The notes below the pieces were generated by a model, which was not told the origin of the DNA, did not search any database, and saw nothing but the letters and a program-made list of their open reading frames with translations. Both the position numbers and the translations under genes were made by a program. Below, piece after piece: positions 16,699 to 24,810 of a DNA stretch of 64,000 bases. Within the stretch, counting starts at the first letter, position 1; each line of letters starts with the position of its first letter. Source of the stretch: Ignavibacteriales bacterium (GTDB taxonomy: Bacteria > Bacteroidota > Ignavibacteria > Ignavibacteriales > Ignavibacteriaceae); assembly GCA_016707285.1 (NCBI GenBank), contig JADJIA010000001.1, forward strand, positions 806,001-870,000, read 5' to 3'.

Positions 16699-18741
16699 AT
16701 GAAAAATCTCCTCTTAGTCATCGCTCTTGCAGTAATTTTACCATCCACACTCTTATCTCAGGACAATTATATGGTGTTCCTGAAAAACAAAGGTTTTACC
16801 GGTGAGTTTTCACATGGAAGTTTCCTTTGGTCACTGGCAGGTTCTACCCTCTCGAGCGAAAGTATCAATAGAAGAATAAAACACCTCGGCGAAAAAAACC
16901 ACCTGTCGGAGCAGGATATCCCCGTCTCCGCAGAATATATCGCAAAACTTGAATTGACAGGTGCCAAAATTCGTTGGAATTTAAAATGGTTCGATTGCAT
17001 TTCTGTTACAGCCGACGCTTCAACTCTTGAAAAAATAAAAAAGCTCGATTTTGTCAGTTATGTCCGCCCCGTGATCAAAATCAAAGTTCCACTTGAATTC
17101 AGAAATCCATTAAATCCCATTGAAGATGATGCCCTCGCATCACTCTCCGGTTATGGGAATGGGACACCACAAACAGTTAATACCTCTTACTTAATACCTG
17201 ATAATTATTCCGGGTCCGACCTAAAACTTTATGGCGGTTCATACACACAGTATAAGATATCTGATGTTCCTGAAGTTAACAGAATGGGAGCTTCAGGTAA
17301 AGGAATCAGAATTGGCGTTCTCGATTCAGGATTCGACTGGGAGAGACACGAAGCACTTAAAACAAGAAAAGTGATCGCTGAATATGATTTTGTAAAAAAA
17401 GATAAAGTAACAGCGAATCAAGAGGGTGATCCAGCCGGTCAACATGGTCACGGCACTTTCTGTTTTTCAGTTTGTGGTGGATTTTTTGAAGGAAAACTTG
17501 TTGGACCTTCACACGATGCAACTTTTGTACTCGCAAAAACCGAAACAACTGAATTTGAAAGAATGGTTGAAGAGGATAATTACGCAGCTGCAATTCAATG
17601 GATGGACAGTATTGGCGTGGATATCACCACCAGCTCCCTCGGCTACACAGTCTTTGATGATGCTGCCTACAGGTATGAAGACCTGACAGGAAACACTGCA
17701 ATCTGCACAAAAGCGATCAATTATGCATTTTCAAAAGGAATTTTAACCTTTACTGCTTCAGGTAATTCTGCAAATGACCCATGGTTTTATGTTTCCACCC
17801 CCGGTGATGGATATGAAGCTTTGGCGATTGGCGCTGTTACAAGAAATCGTGAAATTGCAGACTTTTCTTCGGGCGGTCCTACAGCAGATGGAAGAATTAA
17901 GCCGGATTTTTCTGCCGCCGGAGTTTCCGTTTATGGTGCCCTCGCTTCATCAAAAAACAAGTTTGAAAGATCAAACGGTACTTCTGCAGCAACTCCTATC
18001 GCTGCAGGAATTGGCGGTCAACTTCTCTCACTCTTCCCACACCTGAAAAACACACAGGCAAGATTTATCCTGCGTTATACTTCAGATCAAAAAATGATGC
18101 CTGACAACTTGTTTGGATATGGACTTGTTTCAGCACTCGAAGCTGTCACCCATCCAAATCTGGAAATGGAAAGGAACGGGACATGGTCGTTGCACAAAAG
18201 GTTCAGAGATAAAGTAAAAGCTAAAAGCGTTTATCTGGTTTACAAAACGGGATATGGCAAAACTGATCGTATCAAGATGGAAGAGATTGAAGATCAACAC
18301 TATAAAGTGAATCTTCCTGCGATGGTAGAAAAAGAAGTATTTGAGTTCTGGTTTGATGCAGGTGAATCATCAAATGGAGTGAATTTCCCTTCAACCGGAA
18401 GAAAATATTACACACTCCCCGGCAACGAAAATGTCTATTCTTCGGTTCCAGCAAAAATCGATCTAAACAAATTTGCGAAAGAAAAAGCCGCTAAATTTAC
18501 AGGCGTGAATCCACGAATTTATGTAAAATATAAAACCGGTGCCAAATCCACGGTTGTGGTAATCAAAGATATCGCTGGAAATATCGTGAACTCAATCCCG
18601 GTGGCAGATCTTCATTACGACAACAGAATTATTTGGGATGGTAAAAACTCCTCCGGCAAGCGGGTTTCGTTTGGAATTTATACCTCAACAGTAATGATTG
18701 ATGGAAGACCGGGCGGAAAACAAATATTTTTCAGAAGGTAA
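16699..18741 (+). CDS. secreted subtilisin-like serine protease (S8)
   Basis: 680 residues starting 9 bases after lepB. Signal peptide MKNLLLVIALAVILPSTLLS. A pro-region to about residue 150 precedes the catalytic domain: Asp in GVLDSGFDW (about 209), His in HGHGTFC (about 251) and Ser in NGTSAATP (about 429), a complete triad. The C-terminal ~170 residues are beta-rich and end in a FlgD-like unit (DIAGNIVNSI, WDGKNSSGKRVSFGIY) that resembles a sorting or attachment domain but lacks the NPFNP signature. Probably an exported protease of broad or unknown specificity. Confidence 0.88.
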   Translation: MKNLLLVIALAVILPSTLLSQDNYMVFLKNKGFTGEFSHGSFLWSLAGSTLSSESINRRIKHLGEKNHLSEQDIPVSAEYIAKLELTGAKIRWNLKWFDCISVTADASTLEKIKKLDFVSYVRPVIKIKVPLEFRNPLNPIEDDALASLSGYGNGTPQTVNTSYLIPDNYSGSDLKLYGGSYTQYKISDVPEVNRMGASGKGIRIGVLDSGFDWERHEALKTRKVIAEYDFVKKDKVTANQEGDPAGQHGHGTFCFSVCGGFFEGKLVGPSHDATFVLAKTETTEFERMVEEDNYAAAIQWMDSIGVDITTSSLGYTVFDDAAYRYEDLTGNTAICTKAINYAFSKGILTFTASGNSANDPWFYVSTPGDGYEALAIGAVTRNREIADFSSGGPTADGRIKPDFSAAGVSVYGALASSKNKFERSNGTSAATPIAAGIGGQLLSLFPHLKNTQARFILRYTSDQKMMPDNLFGYGLVSALEAVTHPNLEMERNGTWSLHKRFRDKVKAKSVYLVYKTGYGKTDRIKMEEIEDQHYKVNLPAMVEKEVFEFWFDAGESSNGVNFPSTGRKYYTLPGNENVYSSVPAKIDLNKFAKEKAAKFTGVNPRIYVKYKTGAKSTVVVIKDIAGNIVNSIPVADLHYDNRIIWDGKNSSGKRVSFGIYTSTVMIDGRPGGKQIFFRR

Positions 18742-18757
18742 TTCGGAAAGAAAAAAA

Positions 18758-19012
18758 CCTGAAAGCGCAGTCAATACTTTATCTCAAAGTTGTGGAAGTC
18801 TAGAAGTTTAATTACTTCATCATTCCCAAATAAGACAGCGCTTTCAGGAAATTATTGGATCAAAGGGACTACTGATAAAGTTTGCCTCCTCTGTTTGTTT
18901 TTAAATACTCTATATCAAAGGGACTACTGATAAAGTTTGCCTCCTCTGTTTGTTTTGAAAAATAATCTAAATAAAAGGGATTAAAAATAAAGTTCTCCTC
19001 CTCTGTTTATTT
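18758..19012. repeat. inverted repeat followed by three 55-57 bp direct repeats
   Basis: The 626-base gap after the subtilase gene starts with a perfect 11-base inverted repeat, CCTGAAAGCGC (18758-18768) and GCGCTTTCAGG (18838-18848), 69 bases apart, with an A tract outside its left arm (terminator-like on the minus strand). Then come three direct repeats starting at 18859, 18914 and 18971, with core AAAGGGACTACTGATAAAGT then TTGCCTCCTCTGTTTG; the third has diverged. The 55-base period is not a multiple of three, so the repeats do not encode one repeated peptide. No gene was found here. Confidence 0.7.
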
Positions 19013-19143
19013 ATAAAATCGATACAATCTCACAAACCTGAATTCAACTTACAAAAATATTCTATTAAAGTCAAGCGCATTAAAATTATATTTTTAAGGT
19101 AAAAAAATTCCCCACCATCCTTGAATTCGGACCTCACCCCCGG

Positions 19144-19255
19144 CCCCTCTCCTAAAATGAGAGGGGAGGATTACAATTGAAAATAAATCCGCGAAAATCT
19201 GCCTCATCCGCGTCCCCTCAACCACCCCCTAACCCCCTCCTTGGCAAGGTGGGGG
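19144..19255. repeat. two GC-rich hairpins in the gap before the caspase gene
   Basis: Hairpin 1: CCCCTCTC (19144-19151) / GAGAGGGG (19159-19166), perfect 8-base stem. Hairpin 2: CCCCCTCCTT (19233-19242) / AAGGTGGGGG (19246-19255), one mismatch, followed by AATTTT, so it may act as a plus-strand terminator. Both stand in a C-rich, non-coding context unlike the AT-rich surroundings and look like dispersed repeat elements. Confidence 0.55.
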
Positions 19256-19350
19256 AATTTTCTCTCTGCGTTTCATCACAATTTATTGAAATAAAAGGTT
19301 GAATATTGTTTGTGAAATAAATTATTATTAGATTCCTTAGACATAAAACT

Positions 19351-19358
19351 TAAGTTTG
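19351..19358 (+). promoter_or_regulatory. -7-type promoter element before the WD40-caspase gene
   Basis: TAAGTTTG matches TAnnTTTG and ends only 9 bases before the ATG at 19368, leaving room for at most a very short leader. No clear ribosome-binding site lies between. Confidence 0.4.
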
Positions 19359-19367
19359 GATCTATCC

Positions 19368-22300
19368 ATGAAAAAGTTATTCTACTTCCTTATTATTACA
19401 ATTTATACTGTCCTCCCACAAACCAAACCCGAACTAATCCTTCCCGTTGGACACAAAAACAAAATTGATGCGGTTAGCTATAGCCCCGATGGAAAATTAA
19501 TCCTTTCGGCAAGCTGGGATAACACCGTCAAACTGTGGGATGCCGAAACAGGTGTATTGCTTCGAAACATTGAAGCACATCGTGAGGAAGTCTCGGATGC
19601 ACAGTTTAGTCCCGATGGAAGTTTGTTTTTCACTCTGTCATGGGATCAATCGATAAAACTTTGGGAGACCGTTTCGGGAAAATTGATCCATAATTTTTTC
19701 ACTGAAGGAGATGCTGTAACCGGAGCATCGTTTAGCCCTGATGGGAAAAGACTTTTAATTACGGGGTATGAAGGCCGGGTCGAAGTAAGGGATTTGGCAT
19801 CAGGGAATGTTATTTTTCCACTGATTGGACATTCAGGATCCATTGAAACAGGCAGATTCAGCAGTGATGGCAAACTGATAGTTACCATCGCCTGGGATGG
19901 CACGGTAAAAGTGTGGGACAGCCAAACAGGTGCCCTTATACACTCACTCCCCACCGGAATCAATTGGCCCGTGATGGCTGACTTCAGTTCGGATACCAAA
20001 TATTTTTTCAGCGCTGCCTATAATGGAACTGTCAGACTTTGGGAGACTTCTACAGGAAAGATGATCTCTGAATACAGGGGGATTCCTTCAGAACAAAATC
20101 TTCCTGTATTCAGTCCCGACAGTAAAAATTTTGCCGTTCCCAATGCCGGCGACTCGGTGAATGTTTACGAAATTGCGACAGGAGCAAACATCGCCACACT
20201 CTACCTCTTTTCGGAGGAACCGTGTAATATTTCAGGGGTTCACTACTCCGATGATGGCTCCAAACTGATGGTTACTTTTTTTCAGTCAAACCCCACAATC
20301 TGGCGCACTGCAGATCATGAACTTCTCCAGGTAATTTTTGGTATGGAGGCTCTTGTCGGCACTGCAAACTTCAATCCGGATGGAAATTCTGCCGTTTTTG
20401 GTGATTATCACGGAAAGATCATCACTGTGGATGTTGAATCAGGAAAACAATTATCCAATCTTGCGGGTAAAACTGTATCTGTAAATTCCGCTAATTTTAA
20501 TCCTGATGGCGACAAAATAGTTGCCACCTACGACAACGACAGTCTTAAAATACTTGATGTTTTAACAGGAAAAGCCCGGAGCATCAACCCGGGGGAAAGT
20601 ATTGTCTCCTGGTTTTCAGGATTCAGCCCTGACGGGAAAAAGATTTTGATACCCGGAATGGATTATTCGCTCGTCGTTATTGATGTTAATTCCGGTGAGG
20701 TAAAAAATCGTATTACAGGGCATGATGGTTTCCTGGTGGCAGCTGAATTTAGTCCTGAATCCGACAAAATTGTCTCTGTGACGATGGATTCCTCAGCCTC
20801 TCTGTGGAATTTAACGACCAACAAAGAAGAAAAAAACCTGAGTGGTGTGTGTGGTGATCCCTCATCAATTGCATTCAGCCCCGATGGGAAAAAAATTGCG
20901 GTTGCAAGAAGAGACAGCACAACTTCCATAATCGATCTCGCAACAGGAAAAGTGACTCTCACACTCTATGGACATACCTCATTCGTAAATTCTGCACGAT
21001 TTAATAAGACAGGAAACAAAATTGTAACAGCATCTCTCGACCAAACTGTAAAAGTGTGGGATGCAATTTCCGGTAAAGAACTTCTGACACTATATGGACA
21101 TACTTACAGCGTAACTTCAGCTTATTTTGATGATGAAGGGAACAAAATCATCTCTTTTGGCGAAGATAAACAAGCGATAATCTGGGATGTGAATTCAGGC
21201 GAGATTTTAAGTAAAATCAATCTGAAAGGGCTTGGCAAGGATGTAAATTTTAAGCGGGATATGGTCGTTTCCCACAAAAACAGTCTGCTTACATTTTATG
21301 ACCTGACCGATGGTTATGAATTACTCTCGTTTGCTACTTTTGGAACTGAAGACTGGTTTGTCACTCACCCCTCGGGACTTTTTGATGCCTCCCCCGGTGC
21401 GATGGAGCAGATGTATTATGTTCAGGGACTTGATATTATCGAATTTAACCAGTTAAAAGATAAATACTGGGAACCCGGTCTTTTCAAAAAAATTATGAAC
21501 AGTGAGCAACTCCGGTCTGTTGCTGCAATTGATAAGGAAATAGAACTTTGGCCTGAAGTAAAGGAATTTGAGTTTAGTGGAAATTATGAAAAAGTGAATG
21601 TTACCGTTGAAAACAAAGGAGGTGGAATCGGTAAAATTCAGGTTTTGTTAAACGGTAAGGAAATGATTGCAGATGCCAGAGGTCCCGAACTGGATGTCTC
21701 ACAAAATACTGCTCTTTTAAGTATCGATTTAAAAAACCACCCCTACCTCGTAAATGGCGATAACAAAATTGAAATAATCACCTGGAACAAGGATGGAAAT
21801 CTTTCAAGTCCCGGGGATGTTGCCGATTTTCTTTTTGAAAAGGAGAAACTTGAGCCGGCAATTTTTATAGTTTCTGTAGGTGTTGGCGATTATACCGGTG
21901 AAAAATTAGACCTGAAATATGCCGGGAAGGATGCAGGTGACATTTTTACAGCTCTGAATGTGGGAGCCCAACATCTGTTTTCAAAAGAGAGAACCTTTTC
22001 TTACCTGCTCTCAACAGATAACAAACCGGGTTTGATGCCCACAAAAGTTAACATCATAAAAACCTTCAACGAAATTGCAAAAAAAGCATCTTCGGAAGAT
22101 GTTATTGTTGTATATCTTGCGGGTCATGGTATGAACCTTGGTGGTGAAGAGGGTGATCTCCACTATCTTACACAGGATGCATTTTCAGCAAATCCTGAAG
22201 TTTATAAAGACGAGTCAGTCAGAAAATCCACAACCATTTCAGGAGTTGAGCTTATTGAACTTCTTAAAAATGTTGCGGCACTAAAACAGGTTTTGATAAT

Positions 22301-23021
22301 TGATGCGTGTGCATCAGGAAAATTAGTGGATAACCTCGCCGAAAAAAGAGATATTTCAAGTTCCGTGATCAAAGCCATGGAAAGGATGAAAGACAGAACG
22401 GGTTTGCATATTATTACGGGAAGTGCTGCCGATGCTGTAAGTTACGAAGCAAGCAAGTATGGTCAAGGATTGCTTACCTATTCCATTCTCTCGGGAATGC
22501 GTGGTCTTGCCCTTAAAGACAACAGATCGGTGGATATCAGCCTGTTAATGCAACATGCCAGAGAGATGGTTCCAAAGCTCGCTGAAGGAATAGGCGGAAT
22601 TCAGGAGCCCCGAATCTTCTCGCCCAAAGGGGCAGAAAGTTTTGATATCGGAATTCTTGATGATAAAGAAAAATCGATGATTCCCCTCTCCCAGGAGAAA
22701 GTTATTTTTATAAACTCGGTATTTATGGATATAACTGAACTGTCTGACCACCTGAATCTTGCCGAACAAATCGATGAAAAACTTTCAGGAATTTCTGAAA
22801 AAAGTGGAAATGCAAAATTGATTTTTTGGGATGTAAAAAGTTATCCGGGAGCCAACAAACTGTCAGGAACCTATTCACTATCGGGGGATAATATTGAAAT
22901 AACCTTCAAAATTTTGCAGGACAAAAACACAATAAAATCGTTCACCAAAAAGGGAACAAAAAGCAAACTGGATCAGCTAATAAATGATGTCATAGTAGCA
23001 GTAGTGGAGAGTATGAAATAA
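19368..23021 (+). CDS. exported WD40-repeat protein with C14 caspase-like domain
   Basis: About 1217 residues from the ATG at 19368 (MKKLFYFLIITIYTVLPQTK, a signal peptide). Roughly twelve to fourteen WD40 blades fill residues 30-650, with repeated phrases such as FSPDGKLILSASWDNTVKLWD. A linker/beta-domain (650-820) leads to a caspase-like peptidase: strand IFIVSVGVGDY, catalytic His in YLAGHG (about 920) and catalytic Cys in IDACASG (about 981), so the dyad is intact. A C-terminal domain of ~170 residues follows with no recognised family. Such bacterial caspase homologues usually cleave after Arg/Lys. Export to the periplasm is unusual for a regulatory caspase and is inferred only from the signal peptide. 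The adjacent sigma-54 activator is convergent, not co-transcribed. Confidence 0.85.
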   Translation: MKKLFYFLIITIYTVLPQTKPELILPVGHKNKIDAVSYSPDGKLILSASWDNTVKLWDAETGVLLRNIEAHREEVSDAQFSPDGSLFFTLSWDQSIKLWETVSGKLIHNFFTEGDAVTGASFSPDGKRLLITGYEGRVEVRDLASGNVIFPLIGHSGSIETGRFSSDGKLIVTIAWDGTVKVWDSQTGALIHSLPTGINWPVMADFSSDTKYFFSAAYNGTVRLWETSTGKMISEYRGIPSEQNLPVFSPDSKNFAVPNAGDSVNVYEIATGANIATLYLFSEEPCNISGVHYSDDGSKLMVTFFQSNPTIWRTADHELLQVIFGMEALVGTANFNPDGNSAVFGDYHGKIITVDVESGKQLSNLAGKTVSVNSANFNPDGDKIVATYDNDSLKILDVLTGKARSINPGESIVSWFSGFSPDGKKILIPGMDYSLVVIDVNSGEVKNRITGHDGFLVAAEFSPESDKIVSVTMDSSASLWNLTTNKEEKNLSGVCGDPSSIAFSPDGKKIAVARRDSTTSIIDLATGKVTLTLYGHTSFVNSARFNKTGNKIVTASLDQTVKVWDAISGKELLTLYGHTYSVTSAYFDDEGNKIISFGEDKQAIIWDVNSGEILSKINLKGLGKDVNFKRDMVVSHKNSLLTFYDLTDGYELLSFATFGTEDWFVTHPSGLFDASPGAMEQMYYVQGLDIIEFNQLKDKYWEPGLFKKIMNSEQLRSVAAIDKEIELWPEVKEFEFSGNYEKVNVTVENKGGGIGKIQVLLNGKEMIADARGPELDVSQNTALLSIDLKNHPYLVNGDNKIEIITWNKDGNLSSPGDVADFLFEKEKLEPAIFIVSVGVGDYTGEKLDLKYAGKDAGDIFTALNVGAQHLFSKERTFSYLLSTDNKPGLMPTKVNIIKTFNEIAKKASSEDVIVVYLAGHGMNLGGEEGDLHYLTQDAFSANPEVYKDESVRKSTTISGVELIELLKNVAALKQVLIIDACASGKLVDNLAEKRDISSSVIKAMERMKDRTGLHIITGSAADAVSYEASKYGQGLLTYSILSGMRGLALKDNRSVDISLLMQHAREMVPKLAEGIGGIQEPRIFSPKGAESFDIGILDDKEKSMIPLSQEKVIFINSVFMDITELSDHLNLAEQIDEKLSGISEKSGNAKLIFWDVKSYPGANKLSGTYSLSGDNIEITFKILQDKNTIKSFTKKGTKSKLDQLINDVIVAVVESMK

Positions 23022-23037
23022 TGCCGCTGTTTAAAAG

Positions 23038-24408
23038 CTAATGAACCGGAGAAATTCCCAGTTTTTTTAGCCTTTTATAAAGGTTGCTTCTGTCTATTCC
23101 AAGTTCTTCGGCGGCTTTGGTGATATTAAAATCAACTCTGTTTAGAACTTCAAGAATAAATTCTTTTTCCAGCTCAGCTTTATGGAGCTTGAGATTTGAA
23201 ACCACCTCTGCAGGAACAAAATTAGTGAATCGTTGATCTTTCAGATTAAGTAATAACGACACTTCTTCCAGACTTATAACTTTGCTTGTAGTCAAAATGC
23301 ACAGTCTGTCAACAAAATTTTTAAGTTCTCTTACATTACCATGCCATTCCTGTTCTGAGAGAAACTTAATCACATAATCCGACATTTCAATAAGGGGTTT
23401 ATTATATTTTTGGGAGCTTTTAATCAGAAAGTGTTTTAACAGTTCGGGGATGTCCTCTTTCCGTTCACGCAGCGGTGGAATGGTTATCGGAAAAACATTT
23501 AACCTGTAGAACAAGTCCTCCCTGAAAGTTTTTTCCTCCACCATTTTATTGAGGGATTTATTTGTGGCAGCAATAACTCTTACATCCACTTCTTCTTCGG
23601 TGTTTGCCCCGATTTTGGTTATTTTCCTCTCTTCCAGAACTCTTAACAATTTTCCCTGAAGTTCAAAATTCATATCACCAATCTCATCGAGAAACAGAGT
23701 GCCCTGATGGGCGGCTTGGATCTTGCCAATTCTTGTTTCATCTGCCCCCGTGAATGCACCTTTAGTGTGACCAAATAATTCACTTTCGAGTAGATCTTTA
23801 CTTAACGAAGCACAGTTCATCACAATTATTTTTTTTGTACGCCTTTTGCTGTTATAATGTATCGATTTTGCCACAAGTTCTTTTCCGGTACCCGATTCAC
23901 CTTGTATGAGAACCGTCACATCAGTCATAGCCGTCTTGTAAATCAAATTTTTGATCTCAAGCATCTTTTCACTTGAACCAACCATCCGGTATTTATCTTT
24001 GATCTCATCAAGAAAAACTTTGTTTTCTGAGATCAATGTACGGGTTCGCAAAGCATTCCTCATAGAAACTGAGAGTCTGGTTTGCTCAACGGGTTTTTCG
24101 ATATAATCAAAAGCACCCTGCTTTATACATTCTACAGCGAGTTCGATCGAATTTTGTGCGGATACCATGATCACCGGTATTGAAGCATACTTTGAGATGA
24201 CAACTTTCAGGAATTCAATTCCATTTAAGCCCGGAATCCTGACATCCAATAATATACAATCATAACTTTGAGATTCAAGTTTGTCTAATGCGTAGATTGC
24301 GGAAGAAGCAGTCTCCACCTCAAATCCAAACGAAGTCCCTTCCAAAAGTCGCTTCATTGAGATCAAATACGCACGGTCATCATCAATTACTAAAATTCTA
24401 TTTTGCAT
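23038..24408 (-). CDS. NtrC-family sigma-54-dependent response regulator
   Basis: 456 residues in three domains. Receiver 1-120 with phosphoacceptor D55 (CILLDVRIPG), acidic D10-D11 and the conserved K105 region (EKP). AAA+ 140-380: Walker A GESGTGKE (170-177), the sigma-54 contact loop GAFTGA (217-222) and Walker B FLDEIGD (239-245). A Fis-type helix-turn-helix closes the protein (ITKAAEELGIDRSNLYKRLK). All residues needed to activate sigma-54 are present. No histidine kinase is adjacent. A sigma-54 promoter with two palindromes lies just upstream of this gene on the opposite strand, so the divergent surface protein is its likely target. Confidence 0.95.
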   Translation of the reverse strand: MQNRILVIDDDRAYLISMKRLLEGTSFGFEVETASSAIYALDKLESQSYDCILLDVRIPGLNGIEFLKVVISKYASIPVIMVSAQNSIELAVECIKQGAFDYIEKPVEQTRLSVSMRNALRTRTLISENKVFLDEIKDKYRMVGSSEKMLEIKNLIYKTAMTDVTVLIQGESGTGKELVAKSIHYNSKRRTKKIIVMNCASLSKDLLESELFGHTKGAFTGADETRIGKIQAAHQGTLFLDEIGDMNFELQGKLLRVLEERKITKIGANTEEEVDVRVIAATNKSLNKMVEEKTFREDLFYRLNVFPITIPPLRERKEDIPELLKHFLIKSSQKYNKPLIEMSDYVIKFLSEQEWHGNVRELKNFVDRLCILTTSKVISLEEVSLLLNLKDQRFTNFVPAEVVSNLKLHKAELEKEFILEVLNRVDFNITKAAEELGIDRSNLYKRLKKLGISPVH

Positions 24409-24516
24409 TTAATTCCCGGGTTTCTTATTTCTACTAATAATACACAAAAAATTTTCCTGCTCGGACACCGCCGTTAAGAAATTGTCACTGTGCAACAAAA
24501 GAATGTCAAGAAATTG

Positions 24517-24562
24517 TGGCAAAAACTACCAAAAAATAACAAAATTTTGGCAAAAATTGCCA
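24517..24562 (+). promoter_or_regulatory. two enhancer-like palindromes upstream of a sigma-54 promoter
   Basis: TGGCAAAAACTACCA (24517-24531) and TGGCAAAAATTGCCA (24548-24562). The second is a perfect palindrome, TGGCAA-N3-TTGCCA; the first has changes in one arm. They are 31 bp apart (three helical turns) and about 85-130 bp upstream of the -24 box, the usual position for NtrC-type activator sites. They also lie 109-154 bases before the start of the activator gene itself. Confidence 0.6.
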
Positions 24563-24646
24563 CTCCCTTTGGAGTTATTTTTATTAAAAATGATATAAAA
24601 CCGAATTATTTGTCTGAAATTAAATGATAGAAATTTTCTTCATGAA

Positions 24647-24662
24647 TGGCACACATTTTGCA
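24647..24662 (+). promoter_or_regulatory. sigma-54 (-24/-12) promoter
   Basis: TGGCAC-N5-TTGCA with GG and GC separated by exactly 10 bases (GG 24648-24649, GC 24660-24661). It matches the consensus TGGCACGnnnnTTGCW except at the position after TGGCAC. It reads toward the gene starting at 24811, giving a leader of about 135 bases. Confidence 0.75.
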
Positions 24663-24810
24663 TCATAACAATGCTGTTCCTTGTGCATAATATGTGGTTC
24701 GGCAATCTTGAGGGAGAAGTACATATATCCCCCATTCTTAGAAATTTTGAAATCAAATACTTAATTATTTCCAATTGAGTTTATCTCTAAAACCGAAAGG
24801 ATGTTACAAC

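Noticed and set aside
18859..19012. Possible CRISPR array of three repeats
   Set aside because: The repeats are ~42 bases with only 12-15 bases between them, the third is strongly diverged, and no cas genes are nearby.
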